DNA from: Roseobacter litoralis Och 149
GTDB lineage: Bacteria; Pseudomonadota; Alphaproteobacteria; Rhodobacterales; Rhodobacteraceae
Assembly (NCBI RefSeq): GCF_000154785.2
Contig: NC_015730.1
Span: 1,922,001-1,986,000, forward strand
Direction: 5' to 3'
Length of the DNA stretch: 64,000 nt
Below are positions 45,402 through 55,230 of this stretch, piece by piece. The notes under the pieces are model-generated. The model was not told where the DNA came from. It saw only the letters and a list, made by a program, of their open reading frames with translations, and ran no database searches. The translations under genes and the position numbers were made by a program. Numbering within the stretch: the first letter of the stretch is position 1; each line of letters begins with the position of its first letter.

Positions 45402-46885
45402 TCGTACTGCTCCCGATATCTGCGCACGATATAGAGCGCGATCACGTTCAGCCCGAGGGTCAAAACGAAAAGTGTGAGGCCAAGGGCGAAGGCGACAAGC
45501 GTCTCTGCACTGGCGAAATCCGTGTCGCCAGTCAGTTGGCTGACAATCCGTGTGGTGATGGTCGTCATGGCATCCAGCGGGTTGAGCGAAAACTTGGCAA
45601 TGGCCCCTGCCCCCAGCACAACGATCATCGTCTCACCAATCGCGCGGGACGCCGCCAATAGAACCGCACCGACAATTCCGGGCAATGCGGCGGGCAGAAC
45701 GACCTGACGGATTGTCTCCGACTTGGTCGACCCCAACCCCAAGGAACCATCCCGCATCGCCTGCGGCACCGCGTTGATGATGTCATCGGACAAGGAAGAT
45801 ACAAACGGGATCAACATGATCCCCATGACCAAACCAGCGGTTAAGACAGCGGTCGCACCGCTCATCCACTCGACCCCGAGCAGACCCGCTTCGCCACGTC
45901 CAAAGATGCTCACCAGAAACGGCCCGACCGTCAGCAGCGCGAAAAGACCGTATACGATGGTTGGAATACCAGCGAGAATTTCAAGCAGTGGCTTCGCAAA
46001 AGAACGCACCCCTGAACTTGCATATTCCGAGAGGTAAATCGCTGCAAACAGGCCGATCGGCACAGCAACCAGCAAGGCGACAATCGAGATATACAACGTC
46101 CCCCACAGCAGCGGCAAAATGGATAAATCGCTGTTGCCCCGAAAATTCGGCGCCCATGTGTCCCCGAAAAAGAAGTCCGTCCAGGAATGCATGCGAAAGA
46201 AGTTCATGCTCTCAAAAAGCATCGACAAGACAATACCCACAGTCGTCAAAATGGCCAGCGAAGCCGCGACCATGAGCATGCCGAGGGCAAAACGTTCGAC
46301 AACGTTACGCGCCCTGAAATCTGCTTTGCTGACAAATATGCTGGCGGCTGCGCCCACCAGTGCTGCCGTCAGAACAATGACTGCCATCCATGCAGTACCT
46401 AAAGCCGACTTGGTGCGGTACTGCTGTGCTGCGACCAAGACCTCCGGATCAACATCGGAGCCCAGAGCGACGCCGACACCACCCAGAATACTGCGGATGT
46501 CGGAGGTATCAGTGCTGATCTGATTTGCGTCCTCTTTTGACAGAGCGCCTGAAGCGACCGCAATATCAAGACCTTCCGCGACACGGCGCACGTCGCTCAT
46601 CACAAGGCTGCGGTTTGATCCTTCGTTGACGATACTATCAGGCAGTAAATTATAGACCGTATTTTCAATCATCATGGGCTGCGCCAACAGCCATATGACC
46701 AGCATGCCCAAGGCCGGAACGGCTGCAAACATCGCAGCGTTGTATCCGTAGTAGTTCGGTAAGGAATGCAAAAGCCGGATATCACCACCAGCGGCAGATT
46801 TCGCGCGCGCCTTCGCCATCATGAAGGACCCGATTGTAAGTGCCATAATGGCAAGAACAACGTATCCTGTGATCCCCAAATTCAT
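45398..46885 (-). CDS. pstC: Phosphate ABC transporter permease PstC
   Basis: The 495-residue protein, like PstA here, is longer than the classical ~310-320. It has extra N-terminal membrane helices and a periplasmic segment (about residues 70-160), then the permease core with 'PIGLFAAIYLSEYASSGVRS', 'LLEILAGIPTIVYGLFALLT' and the EAA-type 'GLGSTKSETIRQVVLPAALP'. It forms the phosphate channel with PstA. It lies 84 bases after pstS. Confidence 0.93.
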   Translation of the reverse strand: MNLGITGYVVLAIMALTIGSFMMAKARAKSAAGGDIRLLHSLPNYYGYNAAMFAAVPALGMLVIWLLAQPMMIENTVYNLLPDSIVNEGSNRSLVMSDVRRVAEGLDIAVASGALSKEDANQISTDTSDIRSILGGVGVALGSDVDPEVLVAAQQYRTKSALGTAWMAVIVLTAALVGAAASIFVSKADFRARNVVERFALGMLMVAASLAILTTVGIVLSMLFESMNFFRMHSWTDFFFGDTWAPNFRGNSDLSILPLLWGTLYISIVALLVAVPIGLFAAIYLSEYASSGVRSFAKPLLEILAGIPTIVYGLFALLTVGPFLVSIFGRGEAGLLGVEWMSGATAVLTAGLVMGIMLIPFVSSLSDDIINAVPQAMRDGSLGLGSTKSETIRQVVLPAALPGIVGAVLLAASRAIGETMIVVLGAGAIAKFSLNPLDAMTTITTRIVSQLTGDTDFASAETLVAFALGLTLFVLTLGLNVIALYIVRRYREQYE

Positions 46886-46969
46886 GCACCCAACCTCTTT
46901 GCAGGCTTAACCGGTTCTTGCTGAAGGCCGCGGTGATCGCCGCCTTCAGCCACCTTGAAAAAAGGCAGG

Positions 46970-48010
46970 TCAGGAATTGCCGCCAAGCACTTTTTCGTCC
47001 GCTACAGCCGCTTGTGTCTCGGACAGGGCGGGGTCGGAAACCAGACCATATTCAGCCAAAGGCCCATCCGGACCCGCGATTTCATCCGAGACAAAGAACT
47101 CGGCAAAATCTTTGAGACCCGGGATCACGCCGATATGGGCTTTCTTTATGTAAAAGAAAAGCGGGCGCGACACGGGGTAATCGCCTGTTGAAATGGTCTC
47201 AGTTGTTGGCTGAACGCCGCCCATTGTGGCCACCTTCAGCTTGTCTGTATTGTTCTCGTAGAATGCCAGACCGAACACACCGATGCCATTGGTGTTGCTG
47301 TCAATCCGCGCCAGCGTCTCTGTGTAATCCCCGTCGATATCCACGGATTTTCCATCTGTGCGCACGGCCATGCAGGCGCTTTCTGCTGCATCTTCGTCCA
47401 TACCCATGTCCATCATGGCTTGCATGGCACCTGTGTCTTCACAGCCTTGCAACAGCACTTTTTCCTCAAAGACTTCGCGGGTGCCGTGCTTGGTGCCGGG
47501 AATGAACGCCGCAATATCGACCGCAGGAAGGGCCGCGTTTACCGAATCCCAGGTGGCGTTCGGGTTGGCAATCATTTTGCCATCAACAGGCAATTCTGCG
47601 GCAAGTGCGGTATACCAGTCAGACGGCTGGAATTCGGTGAATGCGGGGCCTGTCTGCTGGCTGGCAAAGACGATGCCGTCATAGCCAATGCGCACTTCTA
47701 TAATGTCAGTTACGCCATTTTCGGCGCAGGCTGCGATTTCACGCTCCCGGATTTGACGCGATGCATTGGCGATATCGACGGTATTCTCGCCCACGCCTTC
47801 GCAAAAGCGCTTGAGACCTGCAGAGGATCCACCGGATTCAACAACCGGCGTCGGGAATTCAAAATTCTCACCGAAGGCTTCGGCCACGATGGCGGCATAG
47901 GGTAATACGGTGGATGACCCGGCGACCTGAACCTGATCACGCGCCGCGGCGGTTGTTGCGGTAACAACGGCGATCGCCACTGCGGAGGTAGAGAGTTTTA
48001 CAAACGACAT
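46970..48010 (-). CDS. pstS: Phosphate-binding protein PstS
   Basis: The ATG at 48010 (AGGAGC upstream) gives 346 residues with a signal peptide ('MSFVKLSTSAVAIAVVTATT'). The mature protein starts 'VQVAGSSTVLPYAAIVAEAF' and has 'VESGGSSAGLKRFCEGVG' and 'DIANASRQIR', the phosphate-contacting loops. It captures phosphate in the periplasm. A PHO box stands about 85 bases upstream, so this is the main start of Pho-dependent expression. Confidence 0.95.
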   Translation of the reverse strand: MSFVKLSTSAVAIAVVTATTAAARDQVQVAGSSTVLPYAAIVAEAFGENFEFPTPVVESGGSSAGLKRFCEGVGENTVDIANASRQIREREIAACAENGVTDIIEVRIGYDGIVFASQQTGPAFTEFQPSDWYTALAAELPVDGKMIANPNATWDSVNAALPAVDIAAFIPGTKHGTREVFEEKVLLQGCEDTGAMQAMMDMGMDEDAAESACMAVRTDGKSVDIDGDYTETLARIDSNTNGIGVFGLAFYENNTDKLKVATMGGVQPTTETISTGDYPVSRPLFFYIKKAHIGVIPGLKDFAEFFVSDEIAGPDGPLAEYGLVSDPALSETQAAVADEKVLGGNS

Positions 48011-48094
48011 GATAGCTCCTGTCATGAAACGAATCTGTGGCCGTCCATTTCAGCGACCATCTGTCGGATAGCTACGGTTTGGACGCTATCCTTT

Positions 48095-48123
48095 TGTGAC
48101 AGTTGTGTAACGGTTTCATGACA
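48095..48123 (-). promoter_or_regulatory. PHO box ahead of pstS
   Basis: Read on the minus strand, three 7-base units TGTCATG, CGTTACA and TGTCACA are separated by 4 bases (AAAC, CAAC), giving the 11-base periodicity of PhoB sites (consensus CTGTCAT with 4-base spacers). The intergenic stretch between phoR and pstS (48011-48228) holds no other gene. Confidence 0.75.
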
Positions 48124-48228
48124 AGGGAAAAGATTAATCTACTGCGTTGAATTTAAGTGTGAAAACGCTGCACAGCCCATCGTTTTCACTGCCTGCCTGC
48201 AGCCCGAGGACCTTTGCCAGATTCGTTT

Positions 48229-49272
48229 TCAGACGGTGTTAAGGTCAAGCGGCAGGACAACGGTAAACGTCGCCCCCTGCCCCAATTCACTTTCTATGCG
48301 CAGACGCCCACGATGGCGGTTGATAATGTGTTTCACGATTGCCAGACCCAACCCTGTACCGCCCAAAGCCCGGCTGCGGTGGCTGTCTGCACGATAGAAC
48401 CTCTCGGTCAGCCGTGGCAAATGCACCGGATCAATTCCGGGTCCAAAATCCGTGACGCTAATATAGACACCCGGTGCGCGCAACGACAAATCACGCGCGA
48501 CTTCGGTCAGTTTGATGATAACCCGCCCTCCGGAAGCGCCATATTTAATAGCGTTTTCCACTAGGTTTGTAACCACTTGCATGAGTTGATCCGCATCACC
48601 GATCAGGCCCACAGGGTGATCAGGAAGATCACAGTCGAGCACAACAGAGGTATCCTTGGCCAGCGGCGCAAGTGTGCGCGCGACGGAACTGACGACATCG
48701 CTGAGGTTCACGCTTTTTCGCGGGCGCACCCTTTGATCCCCCTCAACCCGGCTCAGAGACAGCAGGTCACCGACCAGCCGGTTCATGCGCCCTGCTTCCC
48801 CCTGCATGATGTCCAGAAACCTGTCCCGTGCGGCTGCATCCTCACGTGCGGGCCCCCGCAGCGTTTCGATGAACCCCATAAGAGCAGTAAGCGGCGTGCG
48901 TAATTCATGGCTGACATTGGCGACAAAATCCCGGCGCATCTGGCCTGCCTGTTCCAGATGGCTCACATCCTGAAAGGCCAGCACCACAACGCGCAGGTTC
49001 GGCAGCACCCGCGCCGTGACGCGATAGGTGGTGTCTTCGATGCCGTCGTTGGACAGATATTGAGAAACGCGCGGCTGGCTGTCTTGCAGCACTGCAGCAA
49101 TCGTTTCGATCAACTGCGGCTGGCGTAAAATCGTAACATAGTGGCGCCCGGCCAGACCTTGTCCGACAAGTGCTGTTGCTTCCTTGTTCGCGGCCACAAT
49201 CCGTTCGCTGCCATCAATGGCCAAGACCGGCATCGGCAGCGCTGCGAGCACTTCATCAATTGCCTCTGCCAT
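48229..49272 (-). CDS. phoR: Phosphate regulon sensor histidine kinase PhoR (no membrane segment)
   Basis: The ATG at 49272 gives 347 residues: a PAS domain ('LPMPVLAIDGSERIVAANKE', about residues 14-115), the HisKA box with the phospho-accepting histidine in 'VANVSHELRTPLTALMGFIE', and an HATPase domain with 'NLVENAIKYG', 'FGPGID' and 'GGTGLGLAIVKHIINRHRG'. PhoR of enteric bacteria has N-terminal membrane helices; none is visible here, so this PhoR probably reaches the membrane through PstB-PhoU or is soluble. It phosphorylates PhoB. Confidence 0.88.
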   Translation of the reverse strand: MAEAIDEVLAALPMPVLAIDGSERIVAANKEATALVGQGLAGRHYVTILRQPQLIETIAAVLQDSQPRVSQYLSNDGIEDTTYRVTARVLPNLRVVVLAFQDVSHLEQAGQMRRDFVANVSHELRTPLTALMGFIETLRGPAREDAAARDRFLDIMQGEAGRMNRLVGDLLSLSRVEGDQRVRPRKSVNLSDVVSSVARTLAPLAKDTSVVLDCDLPDHPVGLIGDADQLMQVVTNLVENAIKYGASGGRVIIKLTEVARDLSLRAPGVYISVTDFGPGIDPVHLPRLTERFYRADSHRSRALGGTGLGLAIVKHIINRHRGRLRIESELGQGATFTVVLPLDLNTV

Positions 49273-49291
49273 GTCTTTGCCTCGGTCCTCT

Positions 49292-50479
49292 CTACGGGCT
49301 AACCGCCGCGTGCACAGCTTCGGTAAAGATGGCGCATAAGGTATCCGGTTCTTCAAGTCCTACGGAAACCCGGAAAAACCCTTCCGATATGCCAAGTGCC
49401 GCACGTTGCTCGGGGCTCAGTGCCCGGTGCGACGAGGATGCAGGATGCGACAGCGTCGTGCCCACATCCCCCAGTGTCGGCGCAAACGAAAGTCCTTCCG
49501 CCGCGCGGGTAAAGGCATTGGCCGCCTGTCGGGTGCCATTGAGTTCGAAACTCACCATATTGCAGTTTCTGCCCTCCAGCAGCGCTATAGCGCGCTGATG
49601 ATCAGGGTGATCGGCGCGTCCGGGATAGAGCACCCGTTTGACACCCGGCAGTCCGGCAAGATGATCCGCGAGTATGGCCGCCGTGCACTGCGCACGTTCA
49701 AACCGCAATTCAAAAGTCAACAAACCGCGCTCTGCCAGCCAGCAATCAAACGGACTGGCCGATAGACCCATGGTCACGGCAAAGACGCGCAAACGATCAT
49801 TCAGTGCCTGATCTTTGGCCGCAACATAGCCCAGCATCACATCGGAATGACCTGCCAGCAGCTTGGTGACCGAATGGATGACCACATCAGCGCCTGCATC
49901 CAGCGCCTTGAAGGCCATCGGGGTGGTAAATGTGTTATCCACCACCAGCAGCACACCGGTTTCGCGCGCCAGATCAACAAGGCCCGCGATATCCGCCAGC
50001 CGCAGTGTTGGGTTTGAGACGACCTCGACCAGGATCATCCGGGTCGTGGGCCGCAGGGCCGCACGCACTGCCTCAATATTACCCACATCGACCAACGTTG
50101 TTGCGATGCCAAGCCGGGGCAGGTCTTCGCTCATCATGCGCAGCGAGCGACCATAAAGCTGATTGCCACCGATCACATGGTCCCCGGTCTGTGTCAGCCC
50201 CATCAGAACCGCCGACACCGCGCCCATGCCGGACCCGGTCATCACGCCCGGAAACGGCGCGTTTTCCATCCGGTCGAGCCGTTTGGCCACTACGTCCGCA
50301 TTCGGGTGCCCTTCGCGCGAATAGGTATAGCCCTGCAACCCGCCTTCGTACTGCTGATCCAGCATGTCCGGTGTATCAGAGGCATAGACAACAGAGGGGC
50401 TGAGCGGCGTAACAACCGGTCTGGAGGCCGAATGCGGCAGAGCATCGGGTCGTACCACAGACCCTTTTTCATTTTTCAT
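49292..50479 (-). CDS. PLP-dependent trans-sulfuration family enzyme
   Basis: The 395-residue protein has the Cys/Met metabolism PLP fold: 'GYTYSREGHPNADVVAKRLD', 'VEVVSNPTLRLADI', 'LLVVDNTFTTPMAFKALDAG', Schiff-base lysine in 'DVVIHSVTKLLAGHSDVMLG', and 'GDVGTTLSHPASSSHRALSP'. Members include cystathionine gamma-synthase and beta-lyase, methionine gamma-lyase and O-acetylhomoserine sulfhydrylase; sequence alone does not say which. It sits in a leftward run after a gamma carbonic anhydrase. Confidence 0.85.
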   Translation of the reverse strand: MKNEKGSVVRPDALPHSASRPVVTPLSPSVVYASDTPDMLDQQYEGGLQGYTYSREGHPNADVVAKRLDRMENAPFPGVMTGSGMGAVSAVLMGLTQTGDHVIGGNQLYGRSLRMMSEDLPRLGIATTLVDVGNIEAVRAALRPTTRMILVEVVSNPTLRLADIAGLVDLARETGVLLVVDNTFTTPMAFKALDAGADVVIHSVTKLLAGHSDVMLGYVAAKDQALNDRLRVFAVTMGLSASPFDCWLAERGLLTFELRFERAQCTAAILADHLAGLPGVKRVLYPGRADHPDHQRAIALLEGRNCNMVSFELNGTRQAANAFTRAAEGLSFAPTLGDVGTTLSHPASSSHRALSPEQRAALGISEGFFRVSVGLEEPDTLCAIFTEAVHAAVSP

Positions 50480-50480
50480 A

Positions 50481-51008
50481 TCAAATCTCTACAGCACGAA
50501 GCTTATGTTTGAAGTGGCGCATGTTTTCCTGATAGTGCAGCGCTGAGTTCCTCAGCCCTGCGATGGCCGCCTCGTCCAGTTCACGCACAACTTGGCCCGG
50601 CACACCCATCACCAGAGAATTATCCGGTATCACCTTGTTTTCAGTGATCAAAGCCCCTGCCCCGATCAGACAATTCTTGCCGATCCGGGCGCCGTTCAGC
50701 ACCGTCGCGCCCATGCCGATCAAGGAGTTGTCGCCAATAGTACACCCATGCAGCATGACTTTATGCCCGATCGTGCAACCCGCCCCGATGCGCAGCGGAT
50801 ACCCGGCATCAATATGAAAGACGCAGTTTTCCTGCACATTTGACCCGGCGCCAACGCGGATTTCCTCATGGTCCGCGCGGATGGTGGCCCCGAACCATAC
50901 GGAGGCCCCCGCCTCAAGTACGACCTGACCAATCAGGTTTGCATCCGGGGCAACCCATGTGTCCTCATGAAGTTGAGGTACACTCTCACCTAAAGCGTAT
51001 AACGTCAT
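50481..51008 (-). CDS. Gamma carbonic anhydrase-like hexapeptide protein
   Basis: The 175-residue left-handed beta-helix protein has the hexapeptide repeat pattern and the zinc-binding histidines in 'NCVFHIDAG' and '[20 protein letters not shown]'. The 'RAD' step in '[13 protein letters not shown]' is usual in this branch (in place of RGD). Many relatives are active carbonic anhydrases, others bind CoA esters, so the activity is not certain. Its start overlaps the gmk stop (ATGA). Confidence 0.85.
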   Translation of the reverse strand: MTLYALGESVPQLHEDTWVAPDANLIGQVVLEAGASVWFGATIRADHEEIRVGAGSNVQENCVFHIDAGYPLRIGAGCTIGHKVMLHGCTIGDNSLIGMGATVLNGARIGKNCLIGAGALITENKVIPDNSLVMGVPGQVVRELDEAAIAGLRNSALHYQENMRHFKHKLRAVEI

Positions 51009-51649
51009 GATAACCTTTCGAATTCGGATTGCAGATGGCGTACATGTTCGGTCAGTCCCGGCTGTTGGCTGCGCCGCAGGCGTGTGGCCGTAACGATGGT
51101 TTTCAGATGCGCCTCGGTGGTATCCAGATCGTCATTCACCAGCACATAATCATAGCTGCCCCAATGGCTGATCTCATCCCAACTCTTGTCCATGCGGCGC
51201 GCGATCGTTGCGGCATCATCCTGTGCGCGCTTTTCCAGACGGTTGCGCAACTCGCGGATCGAGGGCGGCAATAGGAAAATAGACAGCGTATGCGCGCTCA
51301 GGGCCGAATTGGTGATTTGCTGGGCACCCTGCCAGTCAATGTCGAACAACACATCACGGCCCGCGTTGATGGCATCCTGTACAGGGCCGCTTGGCGATCC
51401 GTAAAAGTTGCCGAAAACATGCGCATGTTCGAGCATGCCGCCCTTGGTAACCTGCGATTTGAACGCGGTTTCGTCCACAAAGTGATACTCACGCCCATCT
51501 ACTTCGCCCGGACGCGCAGCCCGTGTCGTCGCGGACACCGAAAATTCAATATCCGCGTCCCAGTCCCGCAATCGTTGTGCCAGCGTCGATTTTCCGGCGC
51601 CAGAGGGCGAACTGAGGATGATCAAAAGTCCACGGCGCATGGGCGTCAT
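51005..51649 (-). CDS. gmk: Guanylate kinase
   Basis: The 214-residue protein has P-loop '[16 protein letters not shown]', '[20 protein letters not shown]' (GMP-binding Arg/Tyr), and '[13 protein letters not shown]'. It phosphorylates GMP to GDP. It lies 3 bases after the YicC-family gene, the usual neighbour. Confidence 0.95.
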   Translation of the reverse strand: MTPMRRGLLIILSSPSGAGKSTLAQRLRDWDADIEFSVSATTRAARPGEVDGREYHFVDETAFKSQVTKGGMLEHAHVFGNFYGSPSGPVQDAINAGRDVLFDIDWQGAQQITNSALSAHTLSIFLLPPSIRELRNRLEKRAQDDAATIARRMDKSWDEISHWGSYDYVLVNDDLDTTEAHLKTIVTATRLRRSQQPGLTEHVRHLQSEFERLS

Positions 51650-51652
51650 CTG

Positions 51653-52543
51653 TTACTCCACATTTTGTACTTGTTCCCGCATCTGATCAATCACCGCCTT
51701 CAGCGCAAGCCCACAGCGTGTCAGTTCGGTGTTTTGCGCCTTGGCACAAAGCGTATTTGCCTCGCGGTTGAATTCCTGCATCAGGAAATCCAGTTTGCGC
51801 CCGACGGGACCACCCTGCCCGATCAGGTCTTGCGCGGCGGAAATATGCGCGGCAAGGCGGTCAATCTCTTCGGTCACGTCGGATTTGACGGCAATCAGCG
51901 CCAATTCCTGCGCCAGGCGATCTTCATCGACACTATCGGTGTTGTCGAGCACACGGCGCAGGTTACGGCGCAGGATATCGCCAGCCTCGGCACTGCGCGT
52001 TCTTGAGTGCTCTTTGGCCTGTTGGGTCAACGCCGCCACTTCATCCAACTGAGACAGCAACACCTTTTCCAGCGCGGCCCCTTCGGCGCGCCGCATTTCA
52101 TTGAATGCGCCGATCAGCGTCTTTGCCTCCTCCAGCAGATGGGTCATCAGCGGTGCAGGATCATCGTCCACCGCACCCGCCTCCAGAACACCGCGAATCG
52201 TCACGATATCAGAGGCTTTTGACGGCGTCAGGGCAACACCCATTGCGGCGGCTTCCGCCTCGACCGCATCAATGGCCTTGAGGACGCTATGCAACTGTTC
52301 TTGGTTAATCCGAAGGGACGTTGTGTTTTCATCCCGCACCAGCCTCAGAGAGAGCGTAATATTACCACGGGCCGTTTGCGCGCCGAGCATTTTACGCAAC
52401 CCAACCTCAAGCCCGTCAATCCAATCCGGCACGCGCAGACGCAGATCCTGCCCTTTGCCATTTACGGACCGCAACTCCCAACTCCATGCATGTGGGGCAA
52501 GGTTGCCGGTTGCCGAAGCAAAACCGGTCATGGATCGGAGCAT
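51653..52543 (-). CDS. yicC: YicC family endoribonuclease
   Basis: The ATG at 52543 gives 296 residues beginning 'MLRSMTGFASATG', the family signature. The C-terminal half shows 'LDFLMQEFNREANTLCAKAQ', the conserved acidic motif of YicC. YicC is an RNA-processing nuclease in Escherichia coli. It precedes gmk, as usual. Confidence 0.92.
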   Translation of the reverse strand: MLRSMTGFASATGNLAPHAWSWELRSVNGKGQDLRLRVPDWIDGLEVGLRKMLGAQTARGNITLSLRLVRDENTTSLRINQEQLHSVLKAIDAVEAEAAAMGVALTPSKASDIVTIRGVLEAGAVDDDPAPLMTHLLEEAKTLIGAFNEMRRAEGAALEKVLLSQLDEVAALTQQAKEHSRTRSAEAGDILRRNLRRVLDNTDSVDEDRLAQELALIAVKSDVTEEIDRLAAHISAAQDLIGQGGPVGRKLDFLMQEFNREANTLCAKAQNTELTRCGLALKAVIDQMREQVQNVE

Positions 52544-52810
52544 CCGCAAATCCTTTCGCAAAGCCGTTATCGCCTTGCTTTATGGCAGTTTAACCGATCA
52601 GAGCAACCCCGGACGCGCACAGGCGCACCCCAATACCACGCAGGCTGGGATTAACCATTCCATAAAATAGCGGCCCATTTTGTGAAAATTGTTGATATTA
52701 AGGTTTCAGTAATCAATTCTCGTCAGGAAGCAGTTTTCCTGTTTTTAACAAGTAACACCCGAACGGCTGCCGGTACCATTGGAACTGGTCAGAAACAGAA
52801 GGCACAAGTA

Positions 52811-53521
52811 ATGGACAATGGCGGTAAAAACACGCACAATGTGGTTAATATGACACAGCACGTTTCAGAAACAGGTTTTACCCCATTGTCCCAGGTCGAG
52901 GCCTATTGGGAAGCGCTGCGTGGCACACGGTTGATGCCGAACCGGTCGGAAATCGACCCACGCGGTATAGAGCAGGCGCTGGAGTATGCGTTCATCGTGG
53001 AACGGATCGCACCCGGAATTGCCCGGCTTCGGATCGCTGGAAGTCACCTGAGCGATCTGATGGGCATGGAGGTCCGCGGCATGCCCTTGACGGCATTCAT
53101 TACGCCTGCGTCACGGCGCCAACTGAGCGACACTCTCGAAGAAGTATTCGAGACACCCGCCACATGTACAATGATGCTACACTCCGAAAAGGGGCCGGGC
53201 ATGCAGCCGCTGGACGCGCGGTTGATCCTGATGCCGCTCAAGAGTGACCTCGGCGACGTCAGCCGTATTCTCGGCGCGCTGGTCGCTGTCGGTGACATGG
53301 GCCGCAGCCCACGGCGTTTTGATGTGACGGCTTCGTCGCTTCGCCCCATCGTGTCGGAACAGTCGATGCCGTTGCGTGCCAAGCGGGAGCCAAAGAAACC
53401 GTTGCCAGCGCCAAAACCTACCGTTGAAGTGCCTGGATTTGCCGAAGCCAAAGCCGAATTTCGCACCGAGACCCCGCGCCGCGAAGCGCCCTACCTCAGA
53501 CTTGTGAAAACAGACGACTAG
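52811..53521 (+). CDS. PAS_5-type (DUF1457) protein
   Basis: The ATG at 52811 gives 236 residues; a frame starting at 52682 would add a poor N-terminus. 'AYWEALRGTRLMPNRSEIDP', 'YAFIVERIAPGIARLRIAGS' and 'HLSDLMGMEVRGMPLTAFIT' are features of PAS_5 proteins found in alphaproteobacteria. They are linked to envelope or polysaccharide control. The C-terminal 60 residues are Pro/Lys-rich and probably disordered. It has its own terminator at 53613. Confidence 0.75.
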   Translation: MDNGGKNTHNVVNMTQHVSETGFTPLSQVEAYWEALRGTRLMPNRSEIDPRGIEQALEYAFIVERIAPGIARLRIAGSHLSDLMGMEVRGMPLTAFITPASRRQLSDTLEEVFETPATCTMMLHSEKGPGMQPLDARLILMPLKSDLGDVSRILGALVAVGDMGRSPRRFDVTASSLRPIVSEQSMPLRAKREPKKPLPAPKPTVEVPGFAEAKAEFRTETPRREAPYLRLVKTDD

Positions 53522-53612
53522 TAAGGTTTGCGTTCATCGGGAGGAGATCGCCGGTACGAACATATGGCGGCGGTCTTCAGCCTGATGTCGACCAAAAACA
53601 AGTCCAACGTAC

Positions 53613-53648
53613 ATGCCCGCTGATCTGAAATCAGCGGGCATTCTTTTT
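53613..53648 (+). terminator. Rho-independent terminator
   Basis: ATGCCCGCTGAT (53613-53624) and ATCAGCGGGCAT (53630-53641) are exact complements around loop CTGAA, followed by TCTTTTT. It ends the PAS-protein gene ahead of the convergent DAHP synthase. Confidence 0.9.
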
Positions 53649-53659
53649 CCTGCGATGCG

Positions 53660-55030
53660 TTAGCTCACGGCTGCGTTCTGGTGTTGCGTGCGCCGGGCAG
53701 AAAGCTCTTCGGCGACCAGAAAGGCGAGCTCCAGAGACTGGCTGGCATTCAAGCGCGGATCACACGCCGTATGATAGCGCGAAGACAGATCTTCGTCGCT
53801 GACCGCGCGGACACCACCGGTGCATTCCGTGACATCCTGACCCGTCATCTCAAAGTGAACACCACCGGGCACCGTGCCCTCGGACGCGTGAACGGCAAAG
53901 AATTCGCGCACCTCGCGCAAAACCGATTCAAACGGCCGGGTCTTGTACCCGGTCGAGGATTTGATGGTATTGCCATGCATCGCGTCACATACCCAAGTCA
54001 CATTCGCCCCTTCTTCGCGCACCGTTTTGATCAGGCGCGGCAGATGCTCCGCCACCGATCCGGCGCCAAAACGCGCGATCAGGGTCAGGCGACCCTCTTC
54101 GTTTTCGGGGTTCAGCTTGGCCATCAGCTGCTTGAGGTCATTCGAGGTCATGCTTGGCCCCGCCTTGAGGCCAATTGGGTTTTGGACACCGCTGGCAAAT
54201 TCCACATGCGCCCCGTCTGGCTGGCGTGTGCGATCACCGATCCAGATCATATGACCCGAGCCCGCAAGCCATTTGCCCGTGGTGCTGTCAACGCGGGTCA
54301 GCGCTTCTTCGTATTCAAGCAGCAGGGATTCATGACTGGTGTAGAACTCAACCGATTGCAGTGTGTGCGCCGTATCCGCATTGATCCCCGCAGCTGTCAT
54401 GAAATCCAGCGTGTCGGAAATGCGGTTCGCAACCTCGCGGTAAGCTTCGGCCTTTTCACCTTCGGTAAAGCCCTGCGTCCAGGCATGCACCTGATGGACA
54501 TCGGCATAACCACCCGTGGAAAAAGCCCGCAGCAGGTTTAATGTCGCTGCCGCCTGCGTATAGGCGCGCAGCATGTTCTGCGGGTCCGGAATACGTGCGT
54601 CCGAGGTGAAATCCAGCTTGTTGATGATATCACCACGATAGCTGGGCAGTTCCACCCCATCGATCGTTTCAGTCGCAGCCGAACGCGGTTTGGCAAATTG
54701 ACCGGCCATCCGACCTACTTTGATCACCGGGACTTTTGCACCATGGGTCAACACAATCGCCATCTGCAGCATCACTTTGAACGTATCGCGGATCGCATCC
54801 GAGCTGAATTGATCAAAGCTCTCCGCACAGTCACCGCCCTGCAACAGGAACGCTTCTCCCCGGCCAGCCGCACCAAGGTGCTTTTTCAGGCGGCGTGCTT
54901 CACCGGCAAATACCAGCAGCGGATAACGCGACAGTTGTGCTTCAACCTCGTTCAGGGCAGCCTGATCAGGATAGTCCGGCATCTGGATGCGCGGCTTTGC
55001 GCGCCAGCTCGATTTTGTCCATTCGCTCAT
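53660..55030 (-). CDS. aroG: Class II 3-deoxy-7-phosphoheptulonate (DAHP) synthase
   Basis: The ATG at 55030 gives 456 residues beginning '[20 protein letters not shown]', the usual class II start. '[20 protein letters not shown]' is the conserved phosphoenolpyruvate/metal site, with '[20 protein letters not shown]' and '[13 protein letters not shown]' as further landmarks. It performs the first step of the shikimate pathway. The class II type (plant and Actinobacteria-like) is common in alphaproteobacteria. Nothing is seen in the 200-base gap to the divergent regulator gene. Confidence 0.94.
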   Translation of the reverse strand: MSEWTKSSWRAKPRIQMPDYPDQAALNEVEAQLSRYPLLVFAGEARRLKKHLGAAGRGEAFLLQGGDCAESFDQFSSDAIRDTFKVMLQMAIVLTHGAKVPVIKVGRMAGQFAKPRSAATETIDGVELPSYRGDIINKLDFTSDARIPDPQNMLRAYTQAAATLNLLRAFSTGGYADVHQVHAWTQGFTEGEKAEAYREVANRISDTLDFMTAAGINADTAHTLQSVEFYTSHESLLLEYEEALTRVDSTTGKWLAGSGHMIWIGDRTRQPDGAHVEFASGVQNPIGLKAGPSMTSNDLKQLMAKLNPENEEGRLTLIARFGAGSVAEHLPRLIKTVREEGANVTWVCDAMHGNTIKSSTGYKTRPFESVLREVREFFAVHASEGTVPGGVHFEMTGQDVTECTGGVRAVSDEDLSSRYHTACDPRLNASQSLELAFLVAEELSARRTQHQNAAVS

Positions 55031-55230
55031 GTTTTTCGTCTCCGCTCCTGGCCCGCGCACTGCGAGCGCTCACATATCGACATTCTCTATACAAAAGCGC
55101 AGCGCGAGTGACCATATCACAAATTCATCCTCTTGACGTCGCTTTCAGGCCGTGAGCAGAGTTGCGAATAAAGCTCGGTGTCCGCATGCGGTCGCCTACC
55201 GGGTGGCATGACGACCAGCATGAGGCAGGA

